From: Ottowia oryzae
GTDB taxonomy: Bacteria > Pseudomonadota > Gammaproteobacteria > Burkholderiales > Burkholderiaceae_C
Direction of reading: 5' to 3'
DNA: 64,000 nt
NCBI RefSeq assembly: GCF_003008535.1
Contig: NZ_CP027666.1
Span: 3,027,501 to 3,091,500, forward strand
Shown: positions 54,862 through 63,289 of the stretch, piece after piece
Position numbering within the stretch: position 1 is the stretch's first letter
How the letters are laid out: each line of letters begins with the position of its first letter
Position numbers and translations under genes: made by a program
The notes under the pieces: model-generated
What the model saw: the letters and a program-made list of their open reading frames with translations, nothing else
Databases searched by the model: none
Told to the model about the DNA's origin: nothing

Positions 54862-55608
54862 TCAGCCTGTGGCCTGCGCCACCTGGGCGGAGGTCTTGCC
54901 GAAGCGGCGCTCACGAACTGCGTAGTCGGCCAAGGCTTCGTCCAGCGCGGCTTCGTCGAAATCGGGCCAGAGCTTGTCGCTGAAATACAGCTCGCTGTAG
55001 GCGCACTGCCACAACAGAAAGTTGCTGATGCGATGCTCGCCACCCGTGCGAATCAGCAGATCGGGGTCGGGCACATGCGCGAGCGCTGTCGCGCGCCCCA
55101 GCGATTCTTCATTGATCGGCTGGCCGCTGGCCGCCACCCGCGCCGCGGCCTGGGCGATGTCCCAACGTCCGCCGTAGTTGAAACACACGTTGAGCACCAT
55201 GCGCGAATTGGCCGCCGTGGCAGCCTCCGCCTGCGTCAGGCTTTGCTGCATGCGCGCGGACAAGGAATCGCGATCACCCACGAAATACATGCGGATGCCC
55301 GCCCGATGCAGCTCAGGCACCTCATTGGCCAACGCCTTGCCCATCAGCTCCATCAGCCCGCTGACTTCTTCCTCAGGGCGATTCCAGTTCTCGGAAGAGA
55401 ACGCGAACACCGTCAGCACCTTCACGCCGCGTTCGGCGCAGGCGCGGATGCAGCGACGCAAGGATTCGACACCCTGACGGTGCCCGGCAATGCGCGGCAA
55501 TAGGCGCTTGTGCGCCCAACGGCCATTGCCGTCCATCACGATGGCCACGTGATGAGGCGCTGGGCGGGCCGCTGCGGACGCAGCGGAAGACAAGCGGGGA
55601 AACGCCAT
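54862..55608 (-). CDS. uppS: Undecaprenyl diphosphate synthase
   Basis: Cis-prenyltransferase that makes C55 undecaprenyl diphosphate, the lipid carrier for cell-wall synthesis. The 248-residue protein has HHVAIVMDGNGRWAHKRLLP (catalytic Asp in MDGNGRW), GHRQGVESLRR, FAFSSENWNRPEEEV, NVCFNYGGRWDI and the C-terminal DLLIRTGGEHRISNFLLWQ. The ATG at 55608 gives the normal length; the longer reading runs into the frr spacer. It follows frr by 37 bases. Confidence 0.97.
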   Translation of the reverse strand: MAFPRLSSAASAAARPAPHHVAIVMDGNGRWAHKRLLPRIAGHRQGVESLRRCIRACAERGVKVLTVFAFSSENWNRPEEEVSGLMELMGKALANEVPELHRAGIRMYFVGDRDSLSARMQQSLTQAEAATAANSRMVLNVCFNYGGRWDIAQAAARVAASGQPINEESLGRATALAHVPDPDLLIRTGGEHRISNFLLWQCAYSELYFSDKLWPDFDEAALDEALADYAVRERRFGKTSAQVAQATG

Positions 55609-55645
55609 GTTGCGGCGAAAGACGAAAGATCCGAAGCGCTGCGCT

Positions 55646-56206
55646 TCAGACTTCCATGATGTCCTTTTCCTTGGAGGCGACCAAGGCATCGATCTCGGCG
55701 ATGTGTTTGTCGGTGGACTTCTGGATGTCGGCTTCGGAACGTTTTTGGTCGTCCTCCGTGGCCTCTTTGTCCTTGACCAGGCGCTTGATCGCTTCGTTGG
55801 CGTCGCGGCGCAGGTTGCGCACAGCGATCTTGGCGTTCTCGCCCTCGCTGCGCACGATCTTGGTCATTTCCTTGCGGCGCTCTTCGCTCATGGGCGGCAT
55901 GGGCACGCGAATCAGATCGCCCATGCTGGCCGGGTTCAGGCCCAGATCGCTCTCACGGATGGCCTTTTCGATCTTGGCACCCATGCCCTTCTCCCAGGGC
56001 TGCACGCTGATGGTGCGCGCGTCGATCAGCGCGACGTTGGCAACTTGGGACAAGGGCACGTTGTTGCCGTAGTACTCGACATGGATGGTGTCCAGCAGCG
56101 CGGGGCTGGCGCGCCCGGTGCGGATCTTGGTCAGGTTGTTCTTGAACGCAGCGATGGATTGATCCATCTTGGTCTGCGTGTTGGATTTGATGTCGGCAAT
56201 GGTCAT
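55646..56206 (-). CDS. frr: Ribosome recycling factor
   Basis: With EF-G, splits post-termination ribosomes. The 186-residue protein has the tRNA-mimicking shape: MTIADIKSNTQTKMDQSIAA, then FKNNLTKIRTGRASPALLD, the hinge and domain II VNVALIDARTI-like segment, IRESDLGLNPASMGDLIRVP, MPPMSEERRKEMTKIV and RRDANEAIKRLVKD. Located between pyrH and uppS as usual. Confidence 0.98.
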   Translation of the reverse strand: MTIADIKSNTQTKMDQSIAAFKNNLTKIRTGRASPALLDTIHVEYYGNNVPLSQVANVALIDARTISVQPWEKGMGAKIEKAIRESDLGLNPASMGDLIRVPMPPMSEERRKEMTKIVRSEGENAKIAVRNLRRDANEAIKRLVKDKEATEDDQKRSEADIQKSTDKHIAEIDALVASKEKDIMEV

Positions 56207-56358
56207 GTCAGTATCTCCAATCGCGGATTATTGCCCGCTGCCGGGGCATGGCGACGGTGGGGCGCCGGGGCAAGCCCTCAGGCGCCGCGGCTGGCGCATT
56301 CGCTGCAACCGGCCTGCGGCGCATTGGGTCCGCCCGAAGGACGGTTGCCAGGCGCTTC

Positions 56359-57081
56359 TCAGACGTGCACCAGAGTGCCTTCATCGCCACCCAGCACCAC
56401 GCTCTTGAGGGCACCGGGCTTGAAAATCGAAAACACTTTGAGAGGCAGCTTCTGGTCACGGCAAAGGGCGAACGCCGTCGCGTCCATGATGCCCAGGTTG
56501 CGGCTCATGGCCTCGTCGAACGTGAGCGTGGCGTAGCGTGTGGCGGTCGGGTCTTTCTTGGGATCGGCCGTATAAACGCCATCCACCTTCGTGGCCTTCA
56601 GCACCAGTTCGGCACCGATTTCGGCACCGCGCAGCGCGGCTGCGGTGTCGGTCGTGAAGAAGGGGTTGCCCGTGCCTGCGGCGAACACCACCACCTTGTC
56701 TTCTTCAAGGTACTGCAGCGCCTTGGGGCGCACGTAAGGCTCAACCACCTGCTCAATGGCGATGGCGGACATCACCCGCGCCGTCATGCCATGCTTGTTC
56801 ATGGCGTCGGCCAGGGCCAGCGCGTTCATCACGGTGGCCAGCATGCCCATGTAGTCGGCGGTGGCGCGATCCATGCCGACCGAGCCGCCCGCCACGCCGC
56901 GAAAGATATTGCCGCCGCCAATGACCACCGCGACCTGAACACCCAAGCCCGTCACCTCGGCAATCTCGCCCACGATGCGCTCGATGGTCGCGCGGTTGAT
57001 GCCAAACGCGTCATCGCCCATCAGGGCTTCACCAGAGAGCTTCAGCAGAATCCGCTTGTGAACAGGTTTGGCTTTGGTCAT
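56359..57081 (-). CDS. pyrH: Uridylate kinase
   Basis: Phosphorylates UMP to UDP; homohexameric amino-acid-kinase-fold enzyme regulated by GTP and UTP. The 240-residue product has HKRILLKLSGEALMGDDAFG, AVVIGGGNIFRGVAGGSVGM, DRATADYMGMLATVMNALAL, FAAGTGNPFFTTDTAAALRG and KATKVDGVYTADPKKDPTAT. The start is ATG 57081, with ATG 57087 two codons earlier equally possible; neither has a strong ribosome-binding site. Between tsf and frr. Confidence 0.97.
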   Translation of the reverse strand: MTKAKPVHKRILLKLSGEALMGDDAFGINRATIERIVGEIAEVTGLGVQVAVVIGGGNIFRGVAGGSVGMDRATADYMGMLATVMNALALADAMNKHGMTARVMSAIAIEQVVEPYVRPKALQYLEEDKVVVFAAGTGNPFFTTDTAAALRGAEIGAELVLKATKVDGVYTADPKKDPTATRYATLTFDEAMSRNLGIMDATAFALCRDQKLPLKVFSIFKPGALKSVVLGGDEGTLVHV

Positions 57082-57174
57082 GGGCATGTTCGGGTGAATA
57101 AAGGGAGCGGGTGGCTCAAGTTGCGCGGCGTGCTGCAGCGGCGCCACCCAGGCGCGCCGCAGCCTTGGCGCCGA

Positions 57175-58065
57175 TCAGGCCTTGCCTTGGGCGGCAGCCA
57201 CTTGCGCAGCCACTTCGGCCGCGAAGTCGTCGGCCTTCTTCTCAATGCCTTCGCCCACCACGTACAGCGTGAAGGCGGAGACTTGCGTGCCTTTTTCCTT
57301 CAGCATCTGCTCGACCGATTGCTTGTCGTTCTTCACGAAAGCCTGGTTGAACAGCGAAACCTCTTTCAGGAATTTCTGCACCGAGCCTTCGATCATCTTG
57401 GCAGCGATATCGGCAGGTTTGCCAGATTCGGCCGCCTTGGCGGTCGCCACGCTGCGCTCTTTCTCGATCAGCTCGGCGGGCACGTCGGCGCCGGTCAGCG
57501 CGGCGGGCTTCATCGCGGCCACGTGCATCGCCACGTCTTTCGCGGCGGCTTCGTCGCCCTGGAACTCCACCAGCACGCCGATGCGGGTGCCGTGCAGGTA
57601 GTTGGCCAGTTGCGTGCCGGATTTGCGCACGAAGCGGCGGAAGCTCATGTTCTCGCCGATCTTGCCGACCAGGCCCACGCGCACGTCTTCCAGCGTGGGG
57701 CCGAAGCCGTCTTGCTCATACGGCAGCGCGCCCAGTGCGGCGATGTCGGCCGGGTTGTTTTCTGCCACCAGCTTGGCGGCGCCTTGCGCCATGGCCAGGA
57801 ACATTTCGTTCTTGGTCACGAAGTCGGTTTCGCAGTTCACTTCGATCATCGCGCCCACATCGCCTGCCACGTAGGCAGCCACGACGCCTTCGGCCGTCAC
57901 GCGGCTGGCGGCCTTGCCAGCCTTGGTGCCCAGCTTGACGCGCAGCAGCTCTTCGGCCTTGGCCATGTCGCCATCGGCCTCGGTCAGGGCTTTCTTGCAC
58001 TCCATCATCGGGGCGTCGGTCTTGGCGCGCAGTTCGGCGACCATGCTTGCAGTGATTGCTGCCAT
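57175..58065 (-). CDS. tsf: Translation elongation factor Ts
   Basis: Nucleotide-exchange factor for EF-Tu. The 296-residue protein begins with a UBA-like domain (AAITASMVAELRAKTDAPMM, then ECKKALTEADGDMAKAEELL), followed by the core with VNCETDFVTKNEMFLAMAQG and the dimerisation domains. It is downstream of rpsB past a terminator-like hairpin at 58129-58153 that probably lowers tsf expression relative to rpsB. Confidence 0.98.
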   Translation of the reverse strand: MAAITASMVAELRAKTDAPMMECKKALTEADGDMAKAEELLRVKLGTKAGKAASRVTAEGVVAAYVAGDVGAMIEVNCETDFVTKNEMFLAMAQGAAKLVAENNPADIAALGALPYEQDGFGPTLEDVRVGLVGKIGENMSFRRFVRKSGTQLANYLHGTRIGVLVEFQGDEAAAKDVAMHVAAMKPAALTGADVPAELIEKERSVATAKAAESGKPADIAAKMIEGSVQKFLKEVSLFNQAFVKNDKQSVEQMLKEKGTQVSAFTLYVVGEGIEKKADDFAAEVAAQVAAAQGKA

Positions 58066-58128
58066 CTTGTTTCTCCGTCGGTTCGGTTAAGTGGCGCCGC
58101 CCTGGGCGCCCTGAAAATCAGCTTACGA

Positions 58129-58153
58129 AAAAAGGGGCTTGCGGCCCCTTTTT
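58129..58153 (-). terminator. Attenuating terminator between rpsB and tsf
   Basis: AAAAAGGGGC (58129-58138) and GCCCCTTTTT (58144-58153), a perfect 10-base stem with T-runs on both strands. In E. coli a terminator also lies between rpsB and tsf, so partial read-through is the likely role. Confidence 0.8.
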
Positions 58154-58202
58154 AGTGCCACGGCGTGACGCCTCAGCGTCGGCCCGGCAGGAGGCGCAAA
58201 AC

Positions 58203-58961
58203 TCAGGCGGACGCCTGGCCTTCCTCGACTTCGACGAACTCGTCGTCGCCTTCGGCCTGAACGGCCTTGACCACGTCGTTCACGGCGTTGGCTTTGCCTT
58301 CCAGCACAGCGTCGGCCATGCCGCGGGCGTACAGCGTCACAGCCTTGGCCGAGTCGTCGTTACCGGGAATCACGTAGTCGATGCCGTCGGGGTTGTGGTT
58401 GGTATCCACCACGCCGATCAGCGGAATGCCCAGCTTTTGCGCTTCGGACACGGCAATCTTGTGGAAACCCACGTCGATCACGAAGATCGCATCGGGCAGG
58501 ACGTTCATGTCCTGGATGCCGCCGATGTCGCGCTCGAGTTTCTGCATTTCGCGCGAGAACATCAGCTGCTCTTTCTTGCTCATGCTTTCCAGACCGGCTT
58601 CCTGCTGAGCCTTCATGTCCTTCAGGCGCTTGATGGAAGTCTTCACCGTCTTGAAGTTGGTCAGCATGCCGCCCAGCCAGCGCTGCTCGACATAGGGCAT
58701 GCCACAGCGGCGGGCTTCTTCAGCGACGATTTCGCGGGCCTGGCGCTTGGTACCAACAAACAGAATCGTGCCGCGCTTGGCTGCCAACTGCTTGGCCACC
58801 TTCTGCGCGTCCTGGAACATCGGCAGCGATTTTTCCAGGTTGATGATGTGGATCTTGTTGCGATGGCCGAAAATGTACGGGGCCATCTTGGGGTTCCAGA
58901 AGCGCGTTTGGTGACCGAAGTGGACACCGGCTTCCAGCATTTCACGCATGGTGACGGACAT
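58203..58961 (-). CDS. rpsB: 30S ribosomal protein S2
   Basis: Small-subunit ribosomal protein. The 252-residue protein has the S2 signatures MSVTMREMLEAGVHFGHQTR, FWNPKMAPYIFG, TILFVGTKRQARE, YVEQRWLGGMLTNFKT, VLPDAIFVIDVGFHKIAVSE and PLIGVVDTNHNPDGIDYVIP. It is the first gene of the long minus-strand string ending near 42.9 kb. A 325-base upstream region holds its promoter and possibly an autoregulatory leader. Confidence 0.98.
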   Translation of the reverse strand: MSVTMREMLEAGVHFGHQTRFWNPKMAPYIFGHRNKIHIINLEKSLPMFQDAQKVAKQLAAKRGTILFVGTKRQAREIVAEEARRCGMPYVEQRWLGGMLTNFKTVKTSIKRLKDMKAQQEAGLESMSKKEQLMFSREMQKLERDIGGIQDMNVLPDAIFVIDVGFHKIAVSEAQKLGIPLIGVVDTNHNPDGIDYVIPGNDDSAKAVTLYARGMADAVLEGKANAVNDVVKAVQAEGDDEFVEVEEGQASA

Positions 58962-59286
58962 AGGAATACCTTCTCAAGGTTGGATCTAAAAGCCAGCCCG
59001 CAGATCACCGGATTCGGCCAAGAACGGCCGGCGGGCGACACCTCGTGGGGCTGGTTTGCGATTTGTTCTGCCGCTTGCAGCGCCAAGGCGGCGCCATTCA
59101 GCAAAACCGCAGGATTCTAGCACGCCAGCACCCATGTGCGGGGCCATTAGGCCTTCGGCGCCGCCGTGATCTTCGCCCCGCCAGGCGCACACCTGGCCCG
59201 AATATCTCTATGATTCGCGCCGCGGTGGCGATCGGCCGCCCCTCACTTGTCTCAGTCCGCGGTTATTCACCGCAGTGCCCTCCCCC
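58962..59286. other. Divergent promoter region between rpsB and dadA
   Basis: 325 bases without a gene. On the minus strand a TAGAAT at 59114-59119, about 150 bases before rpsB, is a good -10; the -35 at the expected distance is weak. The leader between them may bind S2 as in other bacteria, but I cannot fold it by eye. On the plus strand a TATGAT near 59210 could serve dadA. Confidence 0.5.
59114..59143 (-). promoter_or_regulatory. Probable rpsB promoter
   Basis: TAGAAT on the minus strand at 59114-59119 with a poor -35 (CGCACA) 17 bases upstream, as often seen at strong translation-gene promoters in this group. It leaves a leader of about 150 bases. Confidence 0.45.
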
Positions 59287-60537
59287 ATGAAAATCGCGAT
59301 TCTTGGCGCCGGTATCGTTGGTGTCGCCACGGCGTATGAGCTGGCGTGCGACGGCCACGAGGTGACCGTGGTCGAGCGGCACGCGAGCGTGGCCGAAGGC
59401 GCCAGCTTCGCCAACGCCGGCGTGCTTGCGCCCGGGTATGTCACGCCCTGGGCCGCCCCCGGCATGCCGGGCAAGGTGCTGCGCCAGCTGCTGACCAAGC
59501 ACGCCTCGGTGCGCGTGAGCCGCCCCCTGTCGGGCGGTGACATCGCCTGGATGCGCCGCTGGCTGCGCGCCTGCGATGCCGACACCTACCTGGCCAACCG
59601 TGCGCGCCTGCAGCGCCTGGCGTTCTACAGCCGCCAGCGGCTGAACGAGGTGGCTGGGCGTATGGCCTACGACTTCGACCGCAGCAACGGCTACATGGTG
59701 CTGCTGCGCGGCGACCAGGAGCGCGAAATGGCGCAGCCGGGCATGGCGCTGCTGCGCGAGCTGGGGGTGGCCTTTCACGAAATCACCGGCGCCGAAGCGC
59801 GCCAGATCGAACCCGCGCTGAACCCCGACACCCCGCTGGCCGCCGCCATTTTTCTGCCCGAAGACGGCGTGGGCAATTGCCGCCAGTTTGCCGTCATCCT
59901 GCGCGATGCGGCGCAGCAGATGGGCGTGAATTTTTCGTTCAATACGCCTGTAGCGCGCATTGATACAGCGCAACCAGCTACCATTTACGTAGCAAACGAC
60001 CCCACCGCGCACCACTTTGACGCGCTGGTCGTGTGCGCGGGCGTGCAGTCGCCCGAACTGCTGGCGCCCCTGGGCATTCGCCTGCCGATGCGCCCGGTGT
60101 ATGGCTATTCCGTGAGCGCGCACGTGCCAGAACCTGTTTTCGCCCCGCGCAGCGGTGTGATGGACGAGCGCTACAAGGTCGCCATCAGCCGCATGGGCCA
60201 GCGCGTGCGCGTGGCGGGCTCTGCTGAGATCGGCGGCACGCCGGACGCGACGAACCAGCACGCGCTGCAAACCCTGTACAAGGTCTTGTCGGACTGGTTC
60301 CCTTCCGCCGGGCGGCTGTCGCGGGGCGTGCAGGTCTGGAAAGGCGCCCGCCCCATGCTGCCGGACGGCCCGCCGGTGATCGGCGCCAGCGGCCGACCTG
60401 GCCTTTGGCTGAACCTGGGGCATGGCTCCAGCGGCTGGGCCTTGGCGTGCGGCAGCGCCCGCGTGCTGGCCGACCAGATTGCCGGGCGCCAACCCGAGAT
60501 AGACACCGAAGGCCTGGGGCCGGATCGCCTGCGCTGA
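59287..60537 (+). CDS. dadA: D-amino acid dehydrogenase DadA-like FAD enzyme
   Basis: FAD-dependent oxidoreductase that deaminates D-amino acids (D-alanine in most bacteria) and passes electrons to the respiratory chain. The 416-residue protein opens MKIAILGAGIVGVATAYELA with the dinucleotide-binding GxGxxG, then SFANAGVLAPGYVTPWAAPG, and ends with the FAD-binding LWLNLGHGSSGWALACGSAR. The ATG at 59287 is four codons inside the longest frame. A degenerate repeat copy is translated as FNTPVARIDTAQPATIYVAN. Substrate assignment is by family only. Confidence 0.9.
   Translation: MKIAILGAGIVGVATAYELACDGHEVTVVERHASVAEGASFANAGVLAPGYVTPWAAPGMPGKVLRQLLTKHASVRVSRPLSGGDIAWMRRWLRACDADTYLANRARLQRLAFYSRQRLNEVAGRMAYDFDRSNGYMVLLRGDQEREMAQPGMALLRELGVAFHEITGAEARQIEPALNPDTPLAAAIFLPEDGVGNCRQFAVILRDAAQQMGVNFSFNTPVARIDTAQPATIYVANDPTAHHFDALVVCAGVQSPELLAPLGIRLPMRPVYGYSVSAHVPEPVFAPRSGVMDERYKVAISRMGQRVRVAGSAEIGGTPDATNQHALQTLYKVLSDWFPSAGRLSRGVQVWKGARPMLPDGPPVIGASGRPGLWLNLGHGSSGWALACGSARVLADQIAGRQPEIDTEGLGPDRLR
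59949..59995. repeat. Palindromic repeat, copy 15 (inside dadA)
   Basis: TGTAGCGCGCATTGATACAGCG then CAACCAGCTACCATTTACGTAG. The core is rearranged but the AGCTACCATTTACGTAG end matches the flank seen in other copies. In frame. Confidence 0.4.
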
Positions 60538-60727
60538 GCGCCGCTGCCGTGCCAAGGCGTCGAAGCAAGTTTGCTAAGCCTCAACAAGCCAGGATCAGAA
60601 CCGGCCCTCGGTTGGGCGGGCTTGGTCGATCAGCCTCTCGCTGCACCCACCGGCCGACCCGTTTCGCGCTTTCAGCACCGGCCACGACGGCGCAGCCACG
60701 CATTGCCTCGCATGCACAATCGTCGCC

Positions 60728-62305
60728 ATGCCGCACCTCTTGCGATTGGACACACCGCACGCGCTGCACAGCGTCGTCGCCACCCGCCGCGTTGAGGAAC
60801 GCGCGGCGGCCCAGTTGCCGCCCAACACCCTGATGCAGCGCGCGGGCCTGGCGGTGGCGCGGCTGGCGATGGCGTTGGCGCCTCACGCCCGCACGATCTG
60901 GATCGCCTGCGGCCCCGGCAACAACGGCGGTGACGGGCTGGAAGCCGCCCTGCACCTGCAGCGCTGGGGGCGCACGCCCCACGTCACCTGGCTGGGCGAT
61001 GCCGATCGCGCGCCCGCCGACGCCCGCGCGGCACTGGCGCGTGCGCTGGATGCGGGCGTGCAGCTGCGCGACCAGCCGCCTGCGGCTGACCGGCTTGGCG
61101 AGCAGGATGTGTGCATTGACGCCCTGCTGGGCATCGGCGCCGCGCGCCCGCCAGAGGGCCGCATGGCCCATTGGTTGGCGCACATGGCCCACAGCCCGGC
61201 GCTGCGCCTGAACGTGGATGTGCCCAGCGGGCTTGACGCCGATACCGGTTGCCTGCTTTCGCCCGACGCTACGCCTTTGATAGCTGCCAGCGCAGGCCAC
61301 ACCAGCGCCAGCGGCTTGTTTGGCACTGAAAGCCGAACCCATACGCTGAGCCTGCTCACCCTCAAGCCAGGGCTGTTCACCGCGCAGGGGCGCGACGCTT
61401 GCGGCACCCTCTGGTTCGACGATCTGATGGTGCCTCTGGGCGAAGAGCCCGCCACGGCCTGGCTGTCTGGCGCGCCCGCCACCGCGCACTATGCGCACGC
61501 CAGCCACAAAGGCAGCCGGGGCGACGTCGCCATCGTCGGCGGTGAAACCCTGCGCCCCGCCGCCAAGGGCGCGGTCAGCGCGGTCGATGCCTCGCACCCC
61601 GGCGCCACCGCCATGGCGGGCGCGGCCTTGCTGGCCGCCAGCGCCGCGCTGCACGGCGGCGCCGGGCGCGTATACGTGGGCCTGCTGGGCCAGCCGCAGA
61701 TCGACTGCGATGTGGCGCAGCCCGAATTGATGTTTCGCGACCCGCAGGCGCTGCCGCGGGCCAGCCTGACGGTGGTGTGCGGCTGCGGCGGCGGCGCTTC
61801 GGTGGCCGCGCTGCTGCCCGCCATCCTGGCGCAGGCGCCGCGCCTGGTGCTGGATGCCGACGCACTCAACGCCATCGCCCATCGGCCCGACTTGGCCGCC
61901 GATGTGCGCCGAAGGGCGGACGGCAACTTGGCCACCGTGCTGACGCCGCACCCGTTGGAGGCCGCGCGGCTGCTAGGCACCACCACGGCCGAGGTGCAGC
62001 GCGACCGCCTCGCCGCAGCGCAGGCGCTGTCTGCGCGCATGGCGGCGGTGGTGGTCTTGAAGGGCAGCGGCACCGTGATCGCCGCGCCGGGCAAGGCGCC
62101 GCACATCAACCCCACGGGCAACGGCCTGCTGGCCACGGCGGGCACGGGCGACGTGCTGGCGGGTTTGACGGGGGCGCGACTGGCCGCGGGGCAGCCTGCG
62201 TTTCAGGCCGCGTGCGACGCGGTGTACCAGCACGGCGCGGCGGCAGACGCCTGGCCGCGCGGCCACGGCTTGACCGCCGGCGCGCTGGCCAAGTCGCTCG
62301 GTTAG
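60728..62305 (+). CDS. nnr: Bifunctional NAD(P)H-hydrate epimerase / dehydratase
   Basis: Repairs damaged NADHX and NADPHX. The 525-residue protein fuses an N-terminal YjeF_N epimerase (MQRAGLAVARLAMAL, GPGNNGGDGLEAALHLQRWG at 62-81, LNVDVPSGLDADTG) to a C-terminal ribokinase-like ADP-dependent dehydratase (KGSRGDVAIVGG, VLDADALNAIA, TVLTPHPLEAARLL, GNGLLATAGTGDVLAGLTGA). The loop after SGLDADTG is lengthened by a palindromic repeat translated as LIAASAGHTSASGLF. CACAAT seven bases before the ATG with no Shine-Dalgarno suggests leaderless initiation. Confidence 0.95.
   Translation: MPHLLRLDTPHALHSVVATRRVEERAAAQLPPNTLMQRAGLAVARLAMALAPHARTIWIACGPGNNGGDGLEAALHLQRWGRTPHVTWLGDADRAPADARAALARALDAGVQLRDQPPAADRLGEQDVCIDALLGIGAARPPEGRMAHWLAHMAHSPALRLNVDVPSGLDADTGCLLSPDATPLIAASAGHTSASGLFGTESRTHTLSLLTLKPGLFTAQGRDACGTLWFDDLMVPLGEEPATAWLSGAPATAHYAHASHKGSRGDVAIVGGETLRPAAKGAVSAVDASHPGATAMAGAALLAASAALHGGAGRVYVGLLGQPQIDCDVAQPELMFRDPQALPRASLTVVCGCGGGASVAALLPAILAQAPRLVLDADALNAIAHRPDLAADVRRRADGNLATVLTPHPLEAARLLGTTTAEVQRDRLAAAQALSARMAAVVVLKGSGTVIAAPGKAPHINPTGNGLLATAGTGDVLAGLTGARLAAGQPAFQAACDAVYQHGAAADAWPRGHGLTAGALAKSLG
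61275..61320. repeat. Palindromic repeat, copy 16 (inside nnr)
   Basis: TTTGATAGCTGCCAGCGCAGG, short loop, CCAGCGCCAGCGGCTTGTTT. The left arm is identical to intergenic copies over 14 bases. In frame, in a surface loop of the epimerase domain. Confidence 0.75.
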
Positions 62306-62378
62306 CGGGCCGGCGGCGCGCGCCGCAGCCAGGGGCTGTTCAAGTACCGGTACCTAAGAACTGGGGGCGTTCAGCAGG

Positions 62379-63146
62379 TCAGCCGCGCCCCACAAACGGC
62401 ATCTTGGTCGCCATCACGGTGTGGAAAAGCACGTTCACATCCAGCGGCAGGTTGGCCATGTACAGCACCGATCGGCCCACGTCGGCCACGTCCATCATCG
62501 GCTCTACGGCAATCTGGCCATTGGCCTGCGGCACACCCTTGGCCATGCGCGCGGCCAGTTCGGTCATGGCGTTGCCCACGTCGATCTGGCCCACGGCGAT
62601 GTCCCACGGGCGGCCGTCCAGCGCGGCGGTCTTGGTCAGTCCCTTCACCGCGTGTTTGGTGGCCGTGTAGGCGGCCGAATTGGGCCGCGGCGTGGTGGCC
62701 GAGATCGAGCCGTTGTTGATGATGCGGCCGCCGCGCGGGCTTTGCGCCTTCATGGTGCGAAACGCCTGCTGCAGGCAGAAGAACATGCCGTTCAGGTTGA
62801 CGTCGACCACCGCGCGCCATTGCTCAGGCGTCCAGTCTTCAAACGGGCCGGGCGGGTTGCTGAGCCCCGCGTTGTTGAACAGCAGATCGACGCGGCCAAA
62901 GCGCTCGACCGCCGCGGCAAACAGCGCTGCCACCGCACTGGCGTCGCTCACGTCGGCAGGAAACGGCATGGCGCGGTCGCCGGCGCCTGACTCGGCGGCC
63001 ACGGCCTCGAGCGGCTCGCGCCGGCGCCCGGCCAGCACCACCTGCCAGCCGTCGTTCAAAAGCGCCAGCGCCGACGCGCGGCCAATGCCGCTGCCCGCGC
63101 CCGTGACGATGGCGGTGCGCGGCGATGGTGTGACTGCTGAATTCAT
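62379..63146 (-). CDS. Short-chain dehydrogenase/reductase
   Basis: A 255-residue classical SDR with the cofactor loop VTGAGSGIGRASALAL, an arginine-rich NADP-type segment (VLAGRRREPLEAV), LLFNNAGLSN and the catalytic triad Ser in NNGSISATTPRP, Tyr and Lys in AAYTATKHAVKGL. The C-terminal half ends ATKMPFVGRG. Substrate unknown. It is divergent from no close neighbour: RNase R lies upstream on the same strand, separated by a repeat copy and a GC-rich hairpin. Confidence 0.88.
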   Translation of the reverse strand: MNSAVTPSPRTAIVTGAGSGIGRASALALLNDGWQVVLAGRRREPLEAVAAESGAGDRAMPFPADVSDASAVAALFAAAVERFGRVDLLFNNAGLSNPPGPFEDWTPEQWRAVVDVNLNGMFFCLQQAFRTMKAQSPRGGRIINNGSISATTPRPNSAAYTATKHAVKGLTKTAALDGRPWDIAVGQIDVGNAMTELAARMAKGVPQANGQIAVEPMMDVADVGRSVLYMANLPLDVNVLFHTVMATKMPFVGRG

Positions 63147-63158
63147 GCGAATCTCAAA

Positions 63159-63217
63159 TAAAAATGGCTTCCAGCGCAGGCTGCACCAGCGCTGACAGCT
63201 ACACTAAAAATAGCAAA
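63159..63217. repeat. Palindromic repeat, copy 17
   Basis: AAAAATGGCTTCCAGCGCAGG ... CCAGCGCTGACAGCTACACT followed by AAAAATAGCAAACC. Intergenic between the RNase R stop and the SDR start; the right arm and AT-rich flank are well kept. Confidence 0.75.
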
Positions 63218-63257
63218 CCGGAATTCACCCGAACCTCAATCGGGGCCGGCCGGCGCG

Positions 63258-63281
63258 CACCGGCGCCGATCGGCACCGGTG
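63258..63281 (-). terminator. GC-rich hairpin after RNase R
   Basis: CACCGGCGCC and GGCACCGGTG around a short centre form a nearly perfect 24-base palindrome just downstream of the RNase R stop. There is no T-run, so it may block 3' exonucleases or end transcription with Rho rather than act as a standard intrinsic terminator. Confidence 0.45.
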
Positions 63282-63289
63282 CACATCGC

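Noticed and set aside
58962..59113. Structured S2 leader RNA upstream of rpsB
   Set aside because: Length and position fit, but I could not confirm the conserved fold by eye, so it is mentioned only within the promoter region entry.
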